Shown: one piece after another, positions 24,641 to 31,694 of the stretch
Layout: every line of letters starts with the position of its first letter
Numbering within the stretch: position 1 is the stretch's first letter
Source: Mesorhizobium sp. CAU 1732
GTDB taxonomy: Bacteria; Pseudomonadota; Alphaproteobacteria; Rhizobiales; Rhizobiaceae
Length of the DNA stretch: 64,000 nucleotides
Direction: 5' to 3'
Assembly (NCBI RefSeq): GCF_039888675.1
Contig: NZ_JBDQQR010000001.1
Span: 930,001-994,000 of the forward strand
Position numbers and translations under genes: made by a program
The notes under the pieces: model-generated
What the model saw: only the letters and a program-made list of their open reading frames with translations
Told to the model about the DNA's origin: nothing
The model's database searches: none

Positions 24641-25908
24641 GCCGCCTCCACTGTGACATCGCGGAACTGCCCCGCCTGGTGGAGCGCCGCCACGTCTCGC
24701 CGGCTGATCTTGCCGTTGGCCTGGCGCGGCAGACGTTCGACCTGCATGATCTCCGTCGGCATCTGGTGCGCGGCGAGCCTGTCGGCCCACCACCGCCGCA
24801 ATGTCGCCCGGTCAGGCATGCCTTCGGCGGTGAAAAGCAAAGCGACGCGCTCGCCGGCGAGTGTGTCGAGCTTGCGGAAGACGACCGCGTCGGTGACGCC
24901 GTCATACCCCATCACCACGTCCTCGACCTCCTTCGGATAGACATTGAGGCCCGAGACGTTGATCAGGTCGTCGAGGCGCGACAGGAAGACGAGCATCCCG
25001 TCCTCGCGGCGATATCCAAGGTCGCGGGTCGCGACGATGCCGTTTGGCCGCTCGATGCAGATTTCCGCAGGTGCGCTCTTCGTCCCCGGATCGTTGAGCG
25101 TAAAGCGCGGCTGGACATATCCGACTTCGTCCGCCGCCTGGACATCCGGGTTGATGGCGATGCAGCCTGCTTCCGAGCAACCGTATTGCTGGAACATATG
25201 GATGGATTTCTCCCTGATCCGGCGGAACCACGGCTCAGGCAGAAGGGTGCCGGACGTCATCGTGGCATGGACGCGCTCATCCGCCGGCATCAGCCGGGCC
25301 AGGAGGTGGAGGATCGCCGGCGAAGAGATGAGGTAGGGCCGCTCGACCTCGCGCAGCTTGCGCAGCAGATATTTCGGGTTGCCTGTATCGAGCACCCTCG
25401 GCGTCTGGCCACGTTTCAGCGCGACGAGGATGCCGCAGATCAACCCGTAGGAATGGGTCGTGGGGCAGGCGACGAGCGGCGTCATGCCGTCCGGCCCATC
25501 GAAAGACGCCACATAGGTTTCGATCTCGTTCTCGATGTCCGCCCAGGTTCGAGCGATGCATTTCGGTTCGCCTGTGGTGCCCGAGCTCATCTGGATAAGC
25601 TGGCCAGGCGCGCCGGCGCTTTCTCTCACGATCCGCTCACCGGTAAGATTGTTGTGGAACAGCCAGTTGCACCCGGCAGCCTCCGCCTGACGCCGGGCTG
25701 CGGCATAGGGCGTCGCGGGGTGCAGGGGCAGGAGGCTTGCATCCGCCGCGCGCGCCGCGAAGAAGAAGGCCAGCCAATCCTGCGGCTCGGAAAGGCAGAC
25801 GGCGAAGCGTTCGCCGTGCCGCTCTTCGAGACGTGCGGCGGCTGTGATGTCGCGGGCCGTCCTGTCGAACCAGGCGCGGTCGAACGCGATGTCGTTGATC
25901 TCTATCAT
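24637..25908 (-). CDS. asbC: Petrobactin biosynthesis AsbC-like aryl-adenylating ligase
   Basis: A 423-residue AMP-forming ligase, shorter than most ANL enzymes and close to AsbC (about 410). The adenylation motif MSSGTTGEPKCIART is at about residues 107-121; GCSEAGCIA, DLGYRREDGML and the hinge SRLDDLINVSGLNVYPKEVE follow, and the catalytic lysine is in RQANGKISRRD. AsbC activates 3,4-dihydroxybenzoate as its adenylate and loads it on the AsbD carrier, here the N-terminal part of the next gene. The ATG is preceded by GGAGG and is 9 bases after asbB; the stop overlaps the next start. Confidence 0.85.
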   Translation of the reverse strand: MIEINDIAFDRAWFDRTARDITAAARLEERHGERFAVCLSEPQDWLAFFFAARAADASLLPLHPATPYAAARRQAEAAGCNWLFHNNLTGERIVRESAGAPGQLIQMSSGTTGEPKCIARTWADIENEIETYVASFDGPDGMTPLVACPTTHSYGLICGILVALKRGQTPRVLDTGNPKYLLRKLREVERPYLISSPAILHLLARLMPADERVHATMTSGTLLPEPWFRRIREKSIHMFQQYGCSEAGCIAINPDVQAADEVGYVQPRFTLNDPGTKSAPAEICIERPNGIVATRDLGYRREDGMLVFLSRLDDLINVSGLNVYPKEVEDVVMGYDGVTDAVVFRKLDTLAGERVALLFTAEGMPDRATLRRWWADRLAAHQMPTEIMQVERLPRQANGKISRRDVAALHQAGQFRDVTVEAA

Positions 25909-25917
25909 GTCTGCCTC

Positions 25918-27618
25918 CTAGGTGCTTGCAACCAGGCTGTTCGGAACTTCGTGAGAGCACTCTGCACCGGCGGTCGCGAGTTTCCGCGACAGCAGCGATT
26001 CGGTGCGAATGCGAGACTTGAGGAGGCCGAGTGCATCGACACGCTCCATCAGCCCGTGTTCGAGCGCGTGCGCTTTCAGACGTTGCCCGACACCTTTCCA
26101 GAAGGCGGCTTCGTCGAGACCGTAGAACCGTTCGAGCAGATGGCTGATCTCCGCCATGTTGTAGATGAAAAGCGCGTCCAGGATGAGCTCCCCGAGGAGA
26201 TCGACGCTTTCCATCCAGTAGAACTGGTTCGGCGCGGCCGCCTTGTAGGCGGGGCTCATCGCAAGGAAGTCCGGGACTCTGTCCGGCGCCGCGATGAAAT
26301 CCGGGACATATTCGACGCTGTCATGCAGGTCACGGACCGCCAGCCTGACGGGCCAGCCGTCTCGATGGATCAGGACGAGGTTCTGGCCGTGCGCCTCGAG
26401 CGCGACGCCATGGGCCGCGAGCAGGTGGCAGACCGGCAGGATGACCGTGTCGACCAGTTGTGCGAGCCAGGCTTGCAGGCCGTAACGGTCGATCCAGTCT
26501 GCCACGAACGGACGGCCGTCGGCTTCGATCATCATCAGCGCATTCAGCGGCACGGCCGTCTCTCCAGACAGCAGATGGCCCTCGATGCTCTCGCGCCAGA
26601 TGGCGGCCAACTGGCCCGCAAGCGGTCCATCGCGGTCGGCGATCACACCCGCATATTCACCGATCACCGTCATCGGGTAGCGCTCGGTGAGAATCGGATC
26701 GTCCGCGACAATCGCCTTCAGCCACCGGCTTATCGCCGGCGCGCTGCCGACGGAGTGCGGCTCGATGATGCGCATGGTCGATGAATTCACCAGATTCATG
26801 GGCAGCTTGATATTCGCGCGATCGCTTCGGTCGCGATTGAACAAGGTGCGCACCGACTGGCTGGCGACATAGTGGTCGCCCGCCTGGCCGAGATGGATGG
26901 CGGAACCCTCCGCGATCCACGTCGCGAGGCTGGAAGCCTGAAGCGCTGTCCACTGCCAGGGATGCACCGGGATGAGGCCGAAGTTGCGGGCGGCTGCGCC
27001 GCGTCGCGCATCGAGGCTGGCGCAGGTAGCCTCTCCCAGTTCTTGCAGCCAAAAGGCATCCGGATCGGTCGCATAGGTCGCATGCAGGCGTTCCGGTGCG
27101 ATGGCGAGCCATTCCAACTGGAACGCCGCACCCGCCTCCGGTCCGAACCGCGCATGGTCATGGTCGTCGAAGCCGGTTCGCGCCTTGAAACAGGGATGAT
27201 AGGGATGGCCTTCGTCCAGCGCGCCGTCGAGCCTCGAGAACGGCAGGGCGCGACGGATATCGGGTCTGATATTCCGCTCGTTCCAGTCACAAAAAGCGAG
27301 CGTGCGCTCAAGCTCCGTCGCGAGCGCAGCCTTCGACCCGGCAGGCCCTTGAAGGCATGCCAGAAGGTCGGCCAGCGAAACCGGCTCCCAGTCGTCCTGT
27401 CCGAAGCGCTCGATGGAACCCGCGTCGATCCTGATCCTGTTGAATGCGCTCACCCGACCTTCGCAGCGCAATCGCTGTCCATCGACGCTCCACTCGAACC
27501 GGCTGCCGTCGCGACCCTGCGCGATCGCGGGAACCAGCCCCTCAAAGATCATCGCCTCGACAAGACGACGCATGACGCTCGCCTGGGCGCTGCCGTGCAC
27601 ATCAAGAGGCAAGGGCAT
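25918..27618 (-). CDS. asbB: Petrobactin biosynthesis AsbB-like NIS synthetase (IucA/IucC family)
   Basis: A 566-residue NRPS-independent siderophore synthetase. Family motifs: DEGHPYHPCFKARTGF (ATP/carboxylate loop), GLIPVHPWQWT, SSTMRIIEPHS, and the C-terminal ALEAHGQNLVLIHRDGWPV. Such enzymes adenylate citrate (or a citryl amide) and condense it with an amine; AsbB adds the second spermidine or dihydroxybenzoyl-spermidine arm. The start is ATG 27618, which overlaps the end of asbA by 17 bases and has GGAAG upstream; the frame stays open further upstream without family sequence. It is co-transcribed with asbA and asbC. Confidence 0.87.
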   Translation of the reverse strand: MPLPLDVHGSAQASVMRRLVEAMIFEGLVPAIAQGRDGSRFEWSVDGQRLRCEGRVSAFNRIRIDAGSIERFGQDDWEPVSLADLLACLQGPAGSKAALATELERTLAFCDWNERNIRPDIRRALPFSRLDGALDEGHPYHPCFKARTGFDDHDHARFGPEAGAAFQLEWLAIAPERLHATYATDPDAFWLQELGEATCASLDARRGAAARNFGLIPVHPWQWTALQASSLATWIAEGSAIHLGQAGDHYVASQSVRTLFNRDRSDRANIKLPMNLVNSSTMRIIEPHSVGSAPAISRWLKAIVADDPILTERYPMTVIGEYAGVIADRDGPLAGQLAAIWRESIEGHLLSGETAVPLNALMMIEADGRPFVADWIDRYGLQAWLAQLVDTVILPVCHLLAAHGVALEAHGQNLVLIHRDGWPVRLAVRDLHDSVEYVPDFIAAPDRVPDFLAMSPAYKAAAPNQFYWMESVDLLGELILDALFIYNMAEISHLLERFYGLDEAAFWKGVGQRLKAHALEHGLMERVDALGLLKSRIRTESLLSRKLATAGAECSHEVPNSLVAST

Positions 27619-29359
27619 GAAGTTCTTCCAGGGCTGCCGCCGGGCGTGCAGCGCAAAGCGGATTGGCGAACTGCGTGTATATCGCGCTGCCTTCCGCCGA
27701 GAGTTCATCGATGCCACTCAGCCGCAGCCCAAGATTGGCCTTGGCGGCAATCGTCGGCCGTTCAATCAGGCTTTTGGCAAAGAGCTTGCCCGGCCCGTCG
27801 AGTGTGCCCGCCAGCCCGGCCAGGCGTTGCCGGAGCATGGCGAACAGATCGGCTTCGTCGGCCAGTCCGTCATGTCCCATCCGCGCGATGATCGCGAAAA
27901 TCTGGTTGACCACGAGATAGTAGGCAAAGCGATCGCGAATCTCGCGGTCGTCGTAGAACAGGTCGTGGATGTCCGCGATATCCGGGACGAGGTGACGCCA
28001 GCGCGCCTGGAACGCATTCGACAGATAGAAACCCTGGCTGTCGCGATAGAGAAAGCGGGTCGGGTAACCGCCATCGGCGAGATCGAGCAGGCTGTTTTGC
28101 TGATGCGCTTCGAGTGCCACGCCGAACCTGTCATACAATTTCAGGAGCGGGTCGACCGCGCAGTCGAGATAACGCGAGAACCATGTCTCGCAGACCTTGC
28201 GCGGGCACACGCCGCCATCCCCTGCGAGCCGCAAAGTTAGACTCTCGAGTACGGACCGTTGGCCAGGAACGGGTTCCGCGGTCAGGGCGGATACCGTGAC
28301 AGTCGGGTGGTTTGCGCGGTTCTGCAGCGCGTTCTGGCGAAAGATGATCTCGAATCCGCTTTCGGCCTGATCGGGCAGGTCGAGTGTGAGGTAGGCGCTG
28401 TCGTGAAGGAAGCGCAGTCGCGGGTCGAAGGTGTCGATGCCGGCCTTGTGGAAGAGACGTGCCACGGCGACCCCGCTTTCGAGTTCATGCCGCTGGTTGA
28501 CCCGCTTGGAATTGGTAATGCGGACGGGTAACGAGAATTTGGGCATCCACGCCGCCGCCTGGTTGAACACCGTTCTTACGGATGACGTGGCGGTAAAGGG
28601 GGCCCCGGCTGGCCCCAGATGGCGCAGCTTGCCATTCGCGATCAGTGCCTGGATCGGCTGCTCCAGCATCAATGCGTCGGCCTGGAGCGGATGCATGGGA
28701 ATAAGCCGCTCGTCCTCGGATACCTCCGGCTGGTCGCCTCCCAACAGCGACTCCACGATCGCGCTGACCCGCTCGCCGGCGGAGTTTTCGCGCACAAGGC
28801 TGGCATGTGCGGCGAAATAGGTTAGCCGAAACGCGCCGCGAAGCTCCGGAGCGTAGGCTTGTTGCTGCCAGTTCGCCATGCCGTGAAGACTTTTGGGCGT
28901 GGGATGGAGCGGATGCCCGAAGTAGAGCGACTGTTCCGCGTCGAGAAAGCCCAATCGATCAGCCGCCGTGCCGACATTGGCATCGAGATAGCGCTCGATG
29001 GCACGGCAGCTTGCGAGAACCCTTTCGAGAAGCTGTGTCTCGCGGCCGCCTGACCGGCTGTCGCACATACTGTGGATCATAAGGTGGATCGCGAATATCG
29101 GGTCGGCGCGCTGCCATTCGGCTGCCGGCCCGGTCCGCAACCAAATCCGGCCAAAGAGGTGCATGCCCGACATGGAGCGTGACGTGACCTCCATACGCAG
29201 GACCCATCCATAAGGAATCAGACCAAGCTCAAAGCAATCGCACCATCCGGCGGTCGTTGGATGGAGGATGCTGATGCCCCGATCATGCTCTCTTAGAAAG
29301 CTGTTGGCGAAGCTCCGAAAAGTCGCCTGTTCGGCAGCGATCCTGTTCTGAGCAGTCAT
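27602..29359 (-). CDS. asbA: Petrobactin biosynthesis AsbA-like NIS synthetase (IucA/IucC family)
   Basis: A 585-residue IucA/IucC-family synthetase, first gene of the operon. Motifs: LYFGHPLHPTPKSLHGM (about residues 145-161), LIPMHPLQADAL, TATSSVRTVFNQ, RITNSKRVNQRHEL, and ALEAHQQNSLLDL near the C-terminus. AsbA condenses citrate with one spermidine, the first committed step toward petrobactin. It is similar in size to its Bacillus counterpart (about 600) and clearly different from AsbB encoded next. The ATG at 29359 has only a distant GGGAGG. The gene lies behind a rhizobial-type iron box (29468-29482), so iron starvation should induce it. Confidence 0.87.
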   Translation of the reverse strand: MTAQNRIAAEQATFRSFANSFLREHDRGISILHPTTAGWCDCFELGLIPYGWVLRMEVTSRSMSGMHLFGRIWLRTGPAAEWQRADPIFAIHLMIHSMCDSRSGGRETQLLERVLASCRAIERYLDANVGTAADRLGFLDAEQSLYFGHPLHPTPKSLHGMANWQQQAYAPELRGAFRLTYFAAHASLVRENSAGERVSAIVESLLGGDQPEVSEDERLIPMHPLQADALMLEQPIQALIANGKLRHLGPAGAPFTATSSVRTVFNQAAAWMPKFSLPVRITNSKRVNQRHELESGVAVARLFHKAGIDTFDPRLRFLHDSAYLTLDLPDQAESGFEIIFRQNALQNRANHPTVTVSALTAEPVPGQRSVLESLTLRLAGDGGVCPRKVCETWFSRYLDCAVDPLLKLYDRFGVALEAHQQNSLLDLADGGYPTRFLYRDSQGFYLSNAFQARWRHLVPDIADIHDLFYDDREIRDRFAYYLVVNQIFAIIARMGHDGLADEADLFAMLRQRLAGLAGTLDGPGKLFAKSLIERPTIAAKANLGLRLSGIDELSAEGSAIYTQFANPLCAARPAAALEELHALAS

Positions 29360-29460
29360 GCGTGCGGACGCCTCCCTGCGCGGAGGTCTGGATGCACACC
29401 GCGCCTCGATTTTTAACTGTGTGTGGAGGCCGCGCCTGAGGAACGAACCCGCTGCGTCAC

Positions 29461-29489
29461 AATAACATGACTGTTTGACTCATATTATT
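29461..29489 (-). promoter_or_regulatory. RirA-type iron box (IRO) upstream of the asb operon
   Basis: TGA-CTGTTTGAC-TCA (29468-29482) matches the IRO consensus TGA-N9-TCA bound by the rhizobial iron regulator RirA. The flanks extend the symmetry: AATAACATGA and TCATATTATT form inverted repeats matching at nine of ten positions around the 9-base spacer. It is about 110 bases upstream of asbA and in a good position for iron control of the siderophore operon. Confidence 0.65.
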
Positions 29490-30569
29490 GCCGCATGCCC
29501 ATGTCAACATCTCTGACACAGACGAGAAGAGATCGGGTCCCTGGACTTCCCGCAGATTTGGCGTCTGTCGATCGCGGACGGATGATACGGCCGTCGCGGT
29601 CTACTGAGGAACCGATCGTCGCGATTCTGAAGGAACAGCAGGCCACTCCGGGCGCACAGGCAAACCCCGCTGCCTCTACGCGCTCATCTCCGCGATCGGG
29701 CTGAGGACCATCTCTGGCTGGCCACCATCATGAACGACGATTGGGGATATTGCGATGACGAGACGTGCAGCCGCGAACCACTCCAAAACCCCTTCGGGCC
29801 CAAAGTGTTACCCATGTCTCATGGTAAAAGCCGTAACCTATTGTCCGGACCGGACCGACGGTATTTGGCGCGCCTCGCCGGGAGAAGATGACAGCTACGT
29901 CTACGCTGTAGCCCTACAAAGCGAGATCGCAAATTTATCCGTAACCTGCTGAAATAACTTTAGGACCCCTGCGTTCCCGTGGTTCTCCGAGTTCGGTTCC
30001 TCAAGTCGAAGCTTTGCATCATCCATGTGAAGTTGGTGCCAGCAATTCCTCGAAATCTGGAGCCTTGGCGATCTCGCCGATCAACCTGTCAGTTGAGGTC
30101 ACTTCGGCCTCAGAGTTCGGGTTTGACCATGCGCCTTAAGTGCCTCGCTGATGACGCGGCTTGGTGGCGCTCGAACTCTCCATCCGGAAAGGTCTTCAGA
30201 TTAGGACACGAAGCTGGGTCGACGATGTTTCATGGCGCTGTGCGATCTCTGGCGGGTATATTCCGGTTGCGTTCGCCGGTGACGGCAAAGAAGAGCCAGA
30301 GGCTGATGTCGTTGAAGACCATCTATCTTGACCGAGCCGTTGTCGCGTTGCGCGCGCAATAATCAGCGGCAATTCATGGCCGGAATGACTGGTCTGGCGG
30401 CAATCGTAAAGGCGATCGTGAACAGTGCATGATGCTCGTCGAGGTGGTCGGCCGAAACGATAGTGCGGTCGTGGCGCGCCGGCACGCCGCGACCGCGATG
30501 ATCCGGCATAGCCTCTATGCTCAGAAGATACATCCAATTGATGGGCTGATGGGATATACCGGCCGCCGA
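29490..30569. other. Gene-free, probably degraded region between the asb operon and TRAP system 2
   Basis: Together with the 100 bases before it and the hairpin leader after it, this is about 1.25 kb in which no convincing gene was found. Several open frames of 60-155 codons exist on both strands but show no family pattern, no ribosome-binding sites and unusual composition with many Arg and Ser codons. A TGTTACCCATGTCTC string near 29807 recalls the outer part of some insertion elements, but no transposase remains. It also holds a 13-base copy of the tRNA-Arg 3' end (29862-29874). It may be a scar of past insertion or deletion. Confidence 0.5.
29862..29874 (+). repeat. 13-bp direct repeat matching the tRNA-Arg 3' end (left copy)
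   Basis: TATTTGGCGCGCC is identical to 59461-59473, where its last 9 bases are the CCA end, discriminator and outer acceptor stem of tRNA-Arg. Both copies have the same orientation and are 29.6 kb apart. This is the arrangement of attachment-site duplications of tRNA-targeted islands, but 13 bp is short and no integrase is seen. Confidence 0.35.
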
Positions 30570-30597
30570 CGGATCCTGCGGGATGTGACAGGATCCG
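30570..30597 (+). promoter_or_regulatory. Leader hairpin immediately before the TRAP system 2 ribosome-binding site
   Basis: CGGATCCTG (30570-30578) and CAGGATCCG (30589-30597) form a perfect 9-bp stem with a 10-base loop. It ends five bases before the GGAGGAGA that serves the ATG at 30612. It could be an operator or a leader RNA structure. Confidence 0.45.
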
Positions 30598-30611
30598 GAG
30601 GTGGAGGAGAC

Positions 30612-31631
30612 ATGAAACTTTCAGTGAGGGTGGCCGCATTGGCGGCCGCATCAACGCTCGCATTGACGGCGGGCAACTTCGTTGCGCACGCGCAATCGCT
30701 GCGAATGACTCTGGGGACGATGGCTGTCCCCTATACCCCGGTCGAAACCGCGAGCAACAGATTTGCGGAGATCGTCAGCGAGATGTCCGGAGGTGACATC
30801 AGCATCGTTGTCAACGACAGCCTGCTTCGCGGGGCGCAACTGGCTCCGGCGGTCCGCGACGGTCGTATCGAGATCGTCATGGGCGTGCCGACCTATCTCA
30901 GCGGTTCCGAGCCGCGGATGGGGTTGCAGAACCTGCCCGGCCTGGTCCAGTCGGATGCCGATTATCGCAAGATTCTCGATGCCTTCTGGGAAGACGAGAT
31001 GAGCGCGATTTGGGGCGAGCAGTTCAAGGCTATGCCCCTTGCAACCGGTATGTGGGAGCCAAATCTCCTGTTCTCGACCCGGCCCATCCATTCCCTTGCC
31101 GATTTCCAGGGCGCGAAGATCCGCGTGCACAACGTCGAAACCGCGCAATTCATCGCCGCTCTGGGCGCCAGCTCGACGGCGCTCGATGTCGCGGAAGTTC
31201 AGGCAGGCCTCGAACGCGGGATCATCGACGGCTTCATCACGTCGCTTTGCTATTCCTACCAGCAAGGCATGCACCGCGTGACGAAATATCTGCAAAACTA
31301 CAAGCTCGCGCCAATCCAGGGATGGTCGATCCTGATCGGCAAGGATGTCTGGGACGGGTTGACGCCGGAGCGCCAGGAAATTTTTCGGGCCGCCGGCGAT
31401 CAGGTGGAGGAAGAACTTTACGCGGCGCATGCGCAAATGGTCGAAACCTGCCTGCAACAATTCAAGGAGGCCGGCGCGGACTATTTCGAAGCGGACGCCG
31501 ACCTTCGCGCGGAAATCTTCTCCGAAGCCAACACGCAAGATGTGTACGCGGAGTGGTATCGCCGCGCCGAGGAAAAAGGGTTCGCCGGTGAGGATTTCGT
31601 CGCCCGCGCCCGCGCGGCCGTGGACGAGTGA
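30612..31631 (+). CDS. TRAP transporter substrate-binding protein (DctP family), system 2
   Basis: A 339-residue periplasmic binding protein. Signal peptide at residues 1-27, ending FVAHAQ before SLRMTLG. Family features: SLLRGAQLAPAVRDGRIEIV, the substrate-binding Arg in FQGAKIRVHNVETAQFIAAL, and VAEVQAGLERGIIDGFITSL. The ATG at 30612 has GGAGGAGA upstream; the frame is open further upstream through the leader hairpin without a signal sequence. It pairs with the fused DctQM permease encoded next. The ligand is likely an organic acid, possibly a dicarboxylate for the acyl-CoA genes downstream; this is inference. Confidence 0.92.
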   Translation: MKLSVRVAALAAASTLALTAGNFVAHAQSLRMTLGTMAVPYTPVETASNRFAEIVSEMSGGDISIVVNDSLLRGAQLAPAVRDGRIEIVMGVPTYLSGSEPRMGLQNLPGLVQSDADYRKILDAFWEDEMSAIWGEQFKAMPLATGMWEPNLLFSTRPIHSLADFQGAKIRVHNVETAQFIAALGASSTALDVAEVQAGLERGIIDGFITSLCYSYQQGMHRVTKYLQNYKLAPIQGWSILIGKDVWDGLTPERQEIFRAAGDQVEEELYAAHAQMVETCLQQFKEAGADYFEADADLRAEIFSEANTQDVYAEWYRRAEEKGFAGEDFVARARAAVDE

Positions 31632-31638
31632 CTCGTAT

Positions 31639-31660
31639 GACGGCCGCTCGCGCGGCCGTC
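31639..31660 (+). terminator. Intercistronic hairpin after dctP of TRAP system 2
   Basis: Perfect 9-bp stem GACGGCCGC/GCGGCCGTC with loop TCGC, starting 7 bases after the dctP stop and before the fused permease gene. No T-run; probably an mRNA stabiliser or partial terminator that keeps binding-protein levels above permease levels. Confidence 0.55.
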
Positions 31661-31694
31661 CTCTTGGCTCCGCAACAAAATAGATACGCTCGCC

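Noticed and set aside
24610..26784. A 724-codon open frame on the plus strand through the siderophore genes
   Set aside because: It runs antisense to asbC and asbB, whose motifs are clear; it is a GC-rich shadow with Arg, Asp and His bias and no family pattern.
23300..30611. A hidden asbF, TonB receptor or siderophore exporter near the asb operon
   Set aside because: None of the frames on either strand shows the AsbF TIM-barrel pattern, a TonB box with beta-barrel repeats or an exporter with membrane helices.
29495..30663. Open frames of 60-155 codons on both strands in the gene-poor region
   Set aside because: No ribosome-binding sites, no recognisable domains and composition unlike the neighbours. 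Fragments vaguely like transposase ends were too weak to call.
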